Of a stretch of 7,926 nt of DNA, positions 1-6,466 are shown piece after piece. Source of the DNA: Chloroflexota bacterium (GTDB lineage: Bacteria > Chloroflexota > UBA11872); the NCBI GenBank assembly GCA_028875175.1, contig JAPPFO010000208.1, forward strand, positions 4,167 through 12,092, given 5' to 3'. A program made the translations under genes and the position numbers. How positions within the stretch are numbered: position 1 is the first letter of the stretch; each line of letters starts with the position of its first letter. A model generated the notes under the pieces. The model was not told where the DNA came from. It did no database searches and worked only from the letters and a program-made list of their open reading frames with translations.

Positions 1-1
1 C

Positions 2-1375
2 GAGGGTGAGCAGGTTGGGGAGGCGCGGCGCCAGCGAGCGCGCGCGCCCATGTCGCTGCTCGATTACGAGCGCGACCTTGATCTGGAAGGAATCTGGCGA
101 GCGTGCCTGGCTGTGCTGGCAGAGGTGGGCGCGGGGCGGCAGGTGCAGGCCATCGGCGTGGCGGCGTGCCGGCACAGCCTGGTTGTACTGGACGGGCAGG
201 ACGAGGTTCTGTTCGCGTCGGGCAACGACGACGTCCGGGCTTCGCTGGCCGGCGCAGCGGTTGAGTCCGAGAGTGACCGCCCAGTGCTGGCCGTGACAGG
301 GCACACGCCGGCCATGATCCATTGGCCGGGCAAGTTGCGCTGGCTGACGGAGGAACGGCCGGAGATCTGCGATGACGCGGCGCGCATCACGACCCTGGAG
401 GCGTGGGTTGCCGGGCAATTGGGTGCGGAACGGATTCTGACCCGCGTTTCGGCCGCGGAAACCGGGGCGTGGGACATTGAGACTGACCAGTGGGCCGTGG
501 ACCTGATTCCCGAGTGGGCCCGGTCGAGGCTACCATCCGTCGAACGCGAACAGATCCCGGCCCCGGTTCGAGCGAAGGTTGGCTTGACCGCCGAGTGCCG
601 GGTGGCTGCCGGCTGGCCGGATTCGCACGCCGCGGAGTTCGCAACCAGGGGTTCAAGCGTCGATGGCGATTGCGTGGCTGCTGGCTGGAGCACGACAGTT
701 TTGCGGCCGGTGGCCGCCCATGAATCCACGGCCCAGGTGTGGCGCGGACTGCGCATGGGTGGTGGGCAGTTAGCAGAGGCGAATTCAGGCGACGGCGGAA
801 CGGGTTATGGATGGCTCGGGGCGCAATTCTCCTCAGATGAACTCACGATGACGGCGGTGGGCGATGAGTCGGCCGCGGAGGCTGGAGTGTTTGTCTTGTC
901 CGGGCTGCGGGTGATGGACTGGAGCGCTCCCGGTCTAAGCGTGGCGGGCATGCTGAGTCCGGCGCCGTTTGTGGCTGGAGCTCCCACCGCCAGCGTGCTG
1001 GGGACGGCGTTACTTGAGGATCTGGCGTTTGCAATTCATGGGAACCGGCTGGCGCTGGATGATGTGCAGCCGGGCGAAGGCCCGATACGGCTGACGGGCG
1101 GATACGCACGGGCGCCTGCGGCCGGGCAGATCCTGGCGAACGTCAGCGGGACCAGCGTCTACTCGTATCCGGCGTTGCCCGCACCAGCGTGGGGTGCCGC
1201 GTTGGCCGCCGCGTCGCAGGATTACGGAGGCTTGGCGAACGCCACGAACGCACTGGCGCCGCGTGGCGCCCAGTATGAACCAGACGTGACGATTGTGTCC
1301 GCGTTTGCGGATCATTACGAGCGGTGGCTCGACTTGCGGGGACGGCTGGAGACCTTCGTGCAGGACGCGCTCTAG
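2..1375 (+). CDS. FGGY-family carbohydrate kinase, 5' partial
   Basis: ATP-dependent sugar kinase of the FGGY family (xylulokinase, fuculokinase, ribulokinase and relatives), expected to phosphorylate a ketose or polyol in the cytoplasm. The frame is open from base 2, and the residues before the ATG at base 50 (EGEQVGEARRQRARAP) look like the end of the family's first beta hairpin. I therefore read the gene as continuing left of the window; only the first 20-30 residues, with the DxGT phosphate-1 motif, are missing. Visible motifs: GWPDSHAAEF, whose Asp (codon 620-622) aligns with the FGGY catalytic base; GDCVAAGWSTTVL (668-703), the phosphate-2 region; LTGGYARAPAAGQILA (1091-1138), the C-terminal adenosine motif; then WGAALAA. 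The Gly-Thr-Ser usually seen in phosphate-2 is Gly-Trp-Ser here. The next gene, an aldolase, starts on the base after this stop, so the product is probably its sugar-phosphate substrate. Family assignment is firm; the substrate is unknown. Confidence 0.87.
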   Translation, partial: EGEQVGEARRQRARAPMSLLDYERDLDLEGIWRACLAVLAEVGAGRQVQAIGVAACRHSLVVLDGQDEVLFASGNDDVRASLAGAAVESESDRPVLAVTGHTPAMIHWPGKLRWLTEERPEICDDAARITTLEAWVAGQLGAERILTRVSAAETGAWDIETDQWAVDLIPEWARSRLPSVEREQIPAPVRAKVGLTAECRVAAGWPDSHAAEFATRGSSVDGDCVAAGWSTTVLRPVAAHESTAQVWRGLRMGGGQLAEANSGDGGTGYGWLGAQFSSDELTMTAVGDESAAEAGVFVLSGLRVMDWSAPGLSVAGMLSPAPFVAGAPTASVLGTALLEDLAFAIHGNRLALDDVQPGEGPIRLTGGYARAPAAGQILANVSGTSVYSYPALPAPAWGAALAAASQDYGGLANATNALAPRGAQYEPDVTIVSAFADHYERWLDLRGRLETFVQDAL

Positions 1376-2026
1376 ATGGACAGAGACCTGAAATGGGCGG
1401 TTGTACAGGCGGCGCGTGCGATGTTCAGTGAGGGACTGGTGGTTGGGTCGGCGGGGAACGTGAGTGCCCGGGCCGCAGGCGAGGGCGCGATGCACATCAC
1501 GCCCACCCGCGTCCCGTATCTCGACCTGACGCCCGAGCACATCGTGACCGTTACATTTGAGGGCGACCCGATAGAGGGCGAGGGCCTGCCATCCTCGGAG
1601 TCACTGATGCACGGGGCGATCTATGCCGCGCGGCCGGACGTGGGGTCGGTGGTTCACGCGCACCCGGTCCATGCCAGCGCGATGGCAGTTCGGCGAGAGG
1701 CGATTCCCGCGTTCGTTGATGAGCAGGTCGTGTACCTGGGCGGCGCGGTGGAAGTGAGTACGTACGCGCCGGCGGCATCGGAGGAACTGGCCGAACACGC
1801 GGTGGCGGCGCTGGGCGAACGGCGGGCGGTGCTGCTGGCCAACCACGGCACATTGACGGTAGGCCGAGACCCCGGAGATGCACTGGAGATGACGCGGCTG
1901 TCGGAACGCCTGGCGCAGATCTGGCTGGCGGCCTCGTACCGCGCCGGCGCAAACTTGCTGCCATCCACTATTGTCGAGGCAGAGGTTGAACTCTATAGAA
2001 TGATGCAGAACGAAGGGAGTGCCTGA
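1376..2026 (+). CDS. Class II (FucA/AraD-type) zinc aldolase
   Basis: A 216-residue protein, the same size as E. coli L-fuculose-1-phosphate aldolase (FucA), a zinc enzyme splitting a ketose 1-phosphate into DHAP and an aldehyde. Motifs match FucA in order: GSAGNVSAR (residues 24-32), phosphate binding; ITPTRVPYLDLTPEHIV (41-57); LPSSE (71-75), with E75 at the catalytic Glu73 position; VVHAHPVH (92-99), with zinc ligands H94 and H96; and LLANHGTL (153-160), with the third zinc His H157. One departure: aligning by eye, FucA's catalytic Tyr113 falls on an Asp (residue 114, in FVDEQVVYLGG), a pattern I associate with other class II aldolases, so L-fuculose phosphate should not be assumed. The ATG follows the kinase TAG with no gap; AGGA at 1362-1365 is a possible but distant ribosome site. 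Coupling with the kinase supports a kinase-then-aldolase pathway. A decarboxylase or epimerase of the same fold is the alternative. Confidence 0.92.
   Translation: MDRDLKWAVVQAARAMFSEGLVVGSAGNVSARAAGEGAMHITPTRVPYLDLTPEHIVTVTFEGDPIEGEGLPSSESLMHGAIYAARPDVGSVVHAHPVHASAMAVRREAIPAFVDEQVVYLGGAVEVSTYAPAASEELAEHAVAALGERRAVLLANHGTLTVGRDPGDALEMTRLSERLAQIWLAASYRAGANLLPSTIVEAEVELYRMMQNEGSA
2014..2019 (+). promoter_or_regulatory. Ribosome binding site for the 2026 gene
   Basis: AGGGAG lies 6 bases before the ATG at 2026, inside the last codons of the aldolase. It is the clearest Shine-Dalgarno match in the window and, with the TGATG stop/start overlap, fixes this start and suggests coupled translation. 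Confidence 0.6.
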
Positions 2027-2400
2027 TGCCGCTGCAGGTTCCCGGGTTTCTGCTGCGACGGCTGTACGTACGGGGCAGCTTGCGGCGGACCGATGACGGA
2101 TTTCAGCTGGAGCTAAGAAACACACTTGGTTCGGGATACGCGCGGCGGCTGCTGCCGCTGAAGGTCAATGGGGCCGAGGTTCCGCTCAAGGATTGCTTCT
2201 TCGCAGTGGATGGGATTCGCCATTCGTTTGCAGACGTGACGCCGGAGTCGCCTTTTAGCCTGGCGTTGAACCGCACGTCCGTACTGGGGAGCGAGGGTGT
2301 CAGCCTGCCCGAGGGCGTGGTGGAGGTGACGATGGGCTTTGAGGTGCAGGGGCTGGGGGACTTGTCCTTCAGCGTGAAGGACACGCCGGCGAGCGACTAA
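2026..2400 (+). CDS. Small beta-rich protein of unknown function
   Basis: A 124-residue protein I cannot assign firmly. Its ATG overlaps the aldolase stop by one base (TGATG), with a good AGGGAG site, so the start is well supported and translation is probably coupled. The sequence opens with PGFLLRRLYVRGSLRR, then DGFQLELRNTLGSG, LPLKVNGAEVPLKDCFFAVDG, and ends in alternating hydrophobic strands (VVEVTMGFEVQGLGDLSFSV). This looks like a compact beta-sandwich with no signal peptide, membrane segment or catalytic motif. From memory it resembles short Chloroflexota-type proteins sometimes named hydroxymethylglutaryl-CoA reductase, and the DUF6379/C-glycoside deglycosidase beta-subunit shape (VxGxxVPxxxxxFxVDG). 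Nothing HMG-CoA reductase-like (cofactor or catalytic motif) is visible, so that name would be wrong. Lying between an aldolase and an SDR, it may be an accessory subunit or small lyase of the same sugar pathway; that is inference. Confidence 0.75.
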   Translation: MPLQVPGFLLRRLYVRGSLRRTDDGFQLELRNTLGSGYARRLLPLKVNGAEVPLKDCFFAVDGIRHSFADVTPESPFSLALNRTSVLGSEGVSLPEGVVEVTMGFEVQGLGDLSFSVKDTPASD

Positions 2401-2404
2401 CGGC

Positions 2405-3391
2405 GTGCGCTGCTTTGTTACGGGCGCATCGGGACAGGTCGGTTCGGCTCTGATTCGGCGTCTGGGGCGGGACGGGCACGATGTGACGGCGCTGGTCCTG
2501 CCGGGCGACCCATGGGCCGATGCCGCATTTGACGGAGTGCGCGTGGCGCGGGTTACGGGCGATGTGACCAACGCCTCCACGTTTCCCGATGCGCGATTCG
2601 ACTGGGTTTTTCACCTGGCAGCCGACCAGTCGTTCTGGCGTGGGGACGAGGCGAAGCAGCGAGCGGTAAACGCGGACGGAGTCCGGCACCTGGTGGATTG
2701 GGCGGGGGAAACAGGTGCGAGCCGAGTGGTGCACGTGAGTTCGCTTGCTGCGGTTGGCCTGGCGGACAGGCCGGACGACGTAATGGACGAAGACGCTGTC
2801 GCCCAGCCGGCCTCCCGGCGCCTGATGTATGCGGAGCACAAACGGGCCGGCGAGCAGGTGGCCCTGGACGCGGCGAATGGCGGACTGCCCGTGACCATCG
2901 CCAACCCAGGGACGGTGCTGGGTCCGTGGGACCATGGTCGGCACGCCGAGCAATTGCTGGGGCCGCTGATGAGGGGGCCGGTCAGGTTTGCCCCGGGCGG
3001 TGGTGTAAACATCGTCGATGTGCGGGACGTGGCCGACGGTCTAGTGAGGCTGGCCCGGCGAGGTGTTCGTGGACGCCGGTATCTGTTGACGGGCCACAAC
3101 CTGACGTATGCCGAACTGTCGGACCTGGGGGCTTCCGTCCTGGGGTCGCGCGCGCCGCGGGTAGGTCTGCCGTCGGTTGTCCTGCGCGTTTTGGCCGCCG
3201 TGCTGGAGCATCCGGGGTTGTGGCTGGGACGGAAACCGCCGGCGACGCCCGACGAGGTGACCGTCGGATCGCGATTCCTGTACTTCTCGAATGCACGGGC
3301 CGTGGCCGAGCTTGGATTCCGGGTGCGCCCGGCGCGGGAGGCGCTGGCCGACGCGGTGCAGTGGTACCGGGAGACCGGGATCTGGTCCTAA
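2405..3391 (+). CDS. Extended SDR, NAD(P)-dependent epimerase/dehydratase-like
   Basis: A 328-residue extended short-chain dehydrogenase/reductase, of the group with dihydroflavonol reductases and hopanoid-associated sugar epimerases (HpnA). The Rossmann motif TGASGQVG is at residues 6-13; the strand DWVFHLAAD (66-74) follows, then the active-site serines in VVHVSSLAAVG (108-118) and the catalytic YxxxK as Y142 AEH K146. Later landmarks are IANPGTVLGPWD and the NIVDVRDVADGLVRLA helix, typical of the family. The start is GTG, 4 bases after the preceding TAA; it sits directly before the first beta strand, so no later start is plausible. No convincing Shine-Dalgarno is seen, so translation probably relies on the upstream gene. 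As last gene of the kinase-aldolase operon it may oxidise, reduce or epimerise the sugar or aldehyde product. The substrate cannot be read from sequence, and names such as UDP-glucose 4-epimerase would be over-annotation. Confidence 0.9.
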   Translation: MRCFVTGASGQVGSALIRRLGRDGHDVTALVLPGDPWADAAFDGVRVARVTGDVTNASTFPDARFDWVFHLAADQSFWRGDEAKQRAVNADGVRHLVDWAGETGASRVVHVSSLAAVGLADRPDDVMDEDAVAQPASRRLMYAEHKRAGEQVALDAANGGLPVTIANPGTVLGPWDHGRHAEQLLGPLMRGPVRFAPGGGVNIVDVRDVADGLVRLARRGVRGRRYLLTGHNLTYAELSDLGASVLGSRAPRVGLPSVVLRVLAAVLEHPGLWLGRKPPATPDEVTVGSRFLYFSNARAVAELGFRVRPAREALADAVQWYRETGIWS

Positions 3392-3417
3392 ATGTTGTGC
3401 GTCCGACGGCGCTGGCT

Positions 3418-3798
3418 TCAGGCCGGCAGTGTCTGACGGTCCTCGGTTGAGTAGGTGACGACAACCACGCATGGGCGGTCGTCGCGATTGTGGGCCTGGT
3501 GGGGGGCGCCGATGGGGATGTGGAGGAGGTCACCGGCTTCGAGGCGGACTGTTACACCATCCAGTTCGTGGTCGATGGCACCTTCGAGAACGAAGAGCAG
3601 CTCGTGACAGTTGGGGTGCAGGTGGCGAGGATTGGACGCGCCGGGTTCGAGACGGACGTTGCCGAATGTCAATCCGGCGCCCGGGGTGAGGCGGCGGTTG
3701 GCGAGCCACTCGATGGTTCCCCAGTCGGAACGCTCGGCGATGCCCTGGCCAAGGTGGACGACGCGCGGTTCGGCGGACGAGGGGGCGGGATCTGTCAT
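3418..3798 (-). CDS. Single-domain cupin protein
   Basis: A 126-residue one-domain cupin with both conserved motifs intact. Motif 1 is GASNPRHLHPNCHELLFVLEG, fitting G(X)5HXH(X)4E(X)6G, with metal ligands H59, H61 and E66. Motif 2 is GDLLHIPIGAPHQAHN, fitting G(X)5PXG(X)2H(X)3N, with the fourth ligand H100. A metal-binding beta-barrel is therefore expected. Small cupins serve as sugar isomerases, dioxygenases, lyases or sensors, and nothing here selects one. The ATG at 3798 is the most upstream possible start, because a same-frame TGA lies two codons before it (3805-3807). No Shine-Dalgarno is visible, so it may be leaderless. The gene faces the SDR end to end (26-bp gap) and is divergent from the FAD enzyme at 3918, so shared regulation with the latter is possible. 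Confidence 0.88.
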   Translation of the reverse strand: MTDPAPSSAEPRVVHLGQGIAERSDWGTIEWLANRRLTPGAGLTFGNVRLEPGASNPRHLHPNCHELLFVLEGAIDHELDGVTVRLEAGDLLHIPIGAPHQAHNRDDRPCVVVVTYSTEDRQTLPA

Positions 3799-3917
3799 GG
3801 AAAGTCACTAGGGCGGATGGTCCATGCAGGGGCACGATACCCGGCCGAAGGCTGGCGCCGAGGTGACGGCGGCGGGGGCGCCTCCGTAGGCTTGGCGCCG
3901 GAGCGCGACTTCGTGAG
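3799..3917. promoter_or_regulatory. Divergent intergenic region with GGCGCC repeats
   Basis: These 119 bp separate the divergent cupin and FAD-enzyme genes and should hold promoters for both. I could not pick convincing -35/-10 boxes. The region has three copies of the palindrome GGCGCC (3854-3859, 3877-3882, 3894-3899). The first and last sit in a near-direct repeat, AGGCTGGCGCCG (3849-3860) and AGGCTTGGCGCCG (3888-3900). The second and third could pair as a 6-bp stem with an 11-base loop, ending 18 bases before the FAD gene ATG. Repeated palindromes could be an operator, but GGCGCC is common by chance in DNA this GC-rich. Confidence 0.3.
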
Positions 3918-5306
3918 ATGGGGCCTATGAAAGAAGCATTCGATCACCTGCAGGCGGACGTCGTCGTCGCCGGCTCGGGAATCGGCGGACTGACAGCGGC
4001 GCGAACGGCCCTGGCGGAGGGCGCGTCGGTGCTGGTGATTGAAAAGGCGCCGGAAACCGGTGGGTCGGCCGCGGTCTCCGGGGGGTCGGCGTGGACGGCG
4101 GCCACTGTTGAGGCGTGGTTGAGCGTGCAGCCCGGTGGAGATCGGGCGATGGGGCAGGCCCTGGTTGCCAACTACCTCGACGGCGTCGCCTGGTTCGAAT
4201 TGCTAGGGCTGCGAGTTGAAGAGCGACCCGATGCGACCCCGTACAAGTTTGCTCGCTATGTTCACGACTTTTTGCCGGACGCGCGGACGTTCATGGACGA
4301 CCTAGCCGCGAGCGTAGAGGCGGCAGGCGGGACGATTCTGACGAATACGGGGCTGCGGTCGATTCGCATAGGACGCGACGGCGGCGTGGCCGGCGTGGAG
4401 GCGCGCGGCGGCGGGCGGACGGCAGAGATTTCGGCCGGGGCGGTGGTGCTGGCGACGGGTGGATTCCAGGCGAGCCCCGACCTGCGCGCCCGGTACTTTG
4501 GCCGCTGGGCGCATCACGTGATCGTGCGAGGCAATGCCTACAGCACGGGCGACGGGTTTCTGGCCGCCCAGGAGGCGGGCGCGGGTACGGCGGGGCCGTT
4601 CGGACGGTTCTACGGGCACATGATTCCGGCACCGCCGGCGGAGACGGGGCTGCACAACTTTGCGAGCGTGAAGCCGGACTTCAGCCCGTATTCGGTGTTC
4701 GTGAATCTGCATGGGCAACGCTTCGACGATGAGTTCCTGGGCGACGAGGTGACCGTTCACGCCGTGGTGCATCAGCCTGAGGCGTTGTGTTTCATCATCT
4801 TCGACGAACGCGTGCGGAAGCTGCGGGCCACGGGTATGGGCGAGAGTCCGGGCGCGGTTGACCGGCGAATGGAGAACATTCGGAATGCGGGCGGGGATAT
4901 CCTGGAGGCTGAGGATCTGGAAGCGCTGGCGGCTGAGATGGCGCGGCGCTGGGGCGTGTCGCCGGGGCCGCTGATGGCGACGCTGCGGGAGCACAACGCG
5001 GCGGCCGCAGCGGACGACCTGACCATGTTGAGCGTGCCACGCGGCGGCGGGTTGCAGCCGCTGGACAGTCCGCCGTTCCGGGCGATTCGCTGCCTGCCCG
5101 GCGCTACGTTTACGTATGGCGGCGCACGCGCGAACGAGCGGGCGCAGATCCTGGACCTGGCAGGCCAGCCGATACCCGGACTGTTTGCCGCAGGTGCGGA
5201 CGTTGGCGGCTTGTACACGCGCGGATATACGGGTGGGCTGTGCGTCGGCGTCGCATATGGGCGGATCGCCGGTCGTGAGGCGGCGGCGCTGATCCGTCGG
5301 GAGTAA
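3918..5306 (+). CDS. FAD-dependent dehydrogenase/fumarate reductase-like flavoprotein
   Basis: A 462-residue flavoprotein of the FAD_binding_2 family, which covers fumarate reductase/succinate dehydrogenase flavoproteins, 3-ketosteroid dehydrogenases and tricarballylate dehydrogenase (TcuA). The N-terminal dinucleotide fold reads DVVVAGSGIGG (residues 14-24, GxGxxG), then LVIEKAPETGGS, where E42 should bind the ribose. LATGGF (178-183) is the second FAD contact. The C-terminal block from residue 421 (GLFAAGADVGG, then GYTGGLCVGVAYGRIAG) closes the FAD site and recalls TcuA. The middle cap domain carries substrate specificity and is not diagnostic. There is no signal peptide, haem motif or membrane segment, so it is a soluble cytoplasmic enzyme needing an external electron partner. 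Where many fumarate reductases have HTMGG, this has TFTYGG, arguing against a plain fumarate reductase. ATG at 3927 is an alternative start (GAGATGGGG upstream). It is transcribed alone, divergent from the cupin. Confidence 0.9.
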   Translation: MGPMKEAFDHLQADVVVAGSGIGGLTAARTALAEGASVLVIEKAPETGGSAAVSGGSAWTAATVEAWLSVQPGGDRAMGQALVANYLDGVAWFELLGLRVEERPDATPYKFARYVHDFLPDARTFMDDLAASVEAAGGTILTNTGLRSIRIGRDGGVAGVEARGGGRTAEISAGAVVLATGGFQASPDLRARYFGRWAHHVIVRGNAYSTGDGFLAAQEAGAGTAGPFGRFYGHMIPAPPAETGLHNFASVKPDFSPYSVFVNLHGQRFDDEFLGDEVTVHAVVHQPEALCFIIFDERVRKLRATGMGESPGAVDRRMENIRNAGGDILEAEDLEALAAEMARRWGVSPGPLMATLREHNAAAAADDLTMLSVPRGGGLQPLDSPPFRAIRCLPGATFTYGGARANERAQILDLAGQPIPGLFAAGADVGGLYTRGYTGGLCVGVAYGRIAGREAAALIRRE

Positions 5307-5337
5307 GAGTGGCCATGTCGTTGCCCGCGGCCGACGG
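5294..5337. terminator. Possible terminator-like inverted repeat between convergent genes
   Basis: CCGTCGG at 5294-5300 pairs with CCGACGG at 5331-5337, and one flanking T-A pair extends the stem to 8 bp. It spans the stop codon of the FAD gene and lies just beyond the stop of the minus-strand lipid kinase. The 30-base loop and absence of a T-run make a classical intrinsic terminator unlikely, so this is a weak candidate only. Confidence 0.15.
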
Positions 5338-5352
5338 ACCGTGGAAGTTCGC

Positions 5353-6306
5353 CTAATCCAAGGTTTGAATTCCCGCAATTGACAGGATCCCTGGGAGCAC
5401 CCAGGCGGTGCATGGCAGTTGTCCGACGGCTTCGCCGTCAACTTCGACCAAGACGACGTCACCGGATGTGGCCGTTATACCCTTGACGCGGTAATGGGCG
5501 CAGTTTGCGTGCGAATGTATGTCGCCCGAGTAGAGAAGCGGGATCGAGCGCAGGAAATCGAAGAATCCCGTTTCGCTGATCACCGTCACGTCGATGTCGC
5601 CGGACTTAAGTGACGCCAACGGGCACACGTTCATGCCGCCGCCGTGATAGGCGCCGTTGCCGAGCGCGACCTGCATTACTCGGAGCGAATGGCCAGGCTG
5701 GTCGTCGAAGGTCAGACAAACGTTCTTCGCTCGATACTGCAGCAGCGTCCGTGCCGTCGCCCACAAAAACGCGGCGCGGCCGTTCACCGCCGTGAGGAAG
5801 TTGCACTTGGCAGCTTGGCTGACCTCGCCACCGACGCCGAAGCTCGTGACATTCGCAAAGAAGCGCGTGATGTTGTCGCCGTCCGGGGACGTCACGCGGA
5901 TAGCGCAGGCATCGAGCCTTCGAACCGGCGCTTTCGCGACCGCCTTGACGGCGTCGTGCGGAGACCTGGGAATGCCGGCGGAACGCCTGAAGTCGCTGCC
6001 GGTGCCAGCGGGGCAAAACGCCAGCGACGCACCAGGATTGATTGGCAGTCCCTCGGACAGATAGCCGTTGACGACCTCGTTAAGCGTGCCGTCGCCGCCC
6101 ACGACGAGGATTAGGTCCGCGCCGGCGTGCAGGGATTCCCGCGAGAGTGCCGTGGCATGGTCAGGTGCTTCGGTGAACCGAACATTCACCGGGCCGAGCG
6201 TGTCTTCGACCGTTGGTTCCAGGCTTGACCACAGGCGCAGCGCTTTGCCGCTGGCCGCCATTGGATTGAGGATGACGTGGGGGTTGCAAAAGCGGGGCGT
6301 GCTCAT
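5353..6306 (-). CDS. Diacylglycerol kinase-like lipid kinase (DagK/YegS/BmrU family)
   Basis: A 317-residue soluble lipid kinase, expected to phosphorylate diacylglycerol or a related lipid alcohol with ATP at the inner membrane face. Catalytic-domain signatures appear in order: HVILNPMAASGK (residues 10-21), the nucleotide-binding opening; LVVGGDGTLNEVVNG (67-81), the hallmark GGDGT loop; and FCPAGTGSDFRRS (97-109), where the family usually has GTGNDFAR. The C-terminal beta-sandwich is closed by VEVDGEAVGQLP and a final strand, as in YegS and DgkB. I start at the ATG at 6306 (MSTPRF), the usual family N-terminus. The frame stays open far upstream to 6819, but that part is antisense to the SDR gene and has low-complexity shadow composition. 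No good Shine-Dalgarno is seen. It lies 160 bp behind the SDR on the same strand, so co-transcription is possible but not obvious. The true lipid substrate is unknown. Confidence 0.9.
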   Translation of the reverse strand: MSTPRFCNPHVILNPMAASGKALRLWSSLEPTVEDTLGPVNVRFTEAPDHATALSRESLHAGADLILVVGGDGTLNEVVNGYLSEGLPINPGASLAFCPAGTGSDFRRSAGIPRSPHDAVKAVAKAPVRRLDACAIRVTSPDGDNITRFFANVTSFGVGGEVSQAAKCNFLTAVNGRAAFLWATARTLLQYRAKNVCLTFDDQPGHSLRVMQVALGNGAYHGGGMNVCPLASLKSGDIDVTVISETGFFDFLRSIPLLYSGDIHSHANCAHYRVKGITATSGDVVLVEVDGEAVGQLPCTAWVLPGILSIAGIQTLD

Positions 6307-6466
6307 GGAGTCCGCAAGCGGGGCGGCGGGCGACCGCAGCGGCTGCCAGCTTGTAGGCGGCGCACCGGTGTGGCCGGGCCGCTCAGCCGCGGACGTGTTG
6401 TCCGGCTGTCGGATCGACCAGCGGTCCGCAAGTGTCCGCCGCAATCCCGCGACCGCGCGTGGTTGA
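6307..6466 (-). other. Intergenic gap between SDR and lipid kinase
   Basis: This 160-bp spacer on the minus-strand run is the longest non-coding stretch in the window. It contains a small hairpin (CGGAC, loop GTGTT, GTCCG, at 6390-6404) and two copies of GTCCGCAAG (6310-6318 and 6424-6432). I see no convincing promoter, terminator T-run or small gene. Its length suggests the lipid kinase may have its own promoter here. Confidence 0.3.

Noticed and set aside
50..52. ATG at 50 as the true start of the FGGY kinase
   Set aside because: The frame is open to the window edge, the preceding residues fit the family, and the essential DxGT phosphate motif would be missing from a protein starting here.
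2026..2400. Naming the small protein a hydroxymethylglutaryl-CoA reductase
   Set aside because: It is far too short for that enzyme and has none of its catalytic or cofactor motifs. The name on similar entries is probably propagated error.
3392..3417. Terminator between the first SDR and the cupin
   Set aside because: The 26-bp gap shows no stable stem and no T-run on either strand.
2698..3450. 250-residue plus-strand frame overlapping the first SDR
   Set aside because: It is a frame-shifted shadow of the SDR, rich in Gly/Arg/Ala, with no ribosome site and no recognisable motif.
4302..5462. 386-residue open frame on the minus strand across the FAD gene
   Set aside because: It is antisense to a gene with clear FAD motifs, has Arg/Pro/His-rich shadow composition, and shows no domain signature. 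Long antisense frames are expected in GC-rich DNA.
6310..6432. Repeat of GTCCGCAAG flanking the spacer, as an attachment site or insertion scar
   Set aside because: Nine bases is too short in DNA of this composition, and there is no mobile gene, inverted end or disrupted frame nearby.
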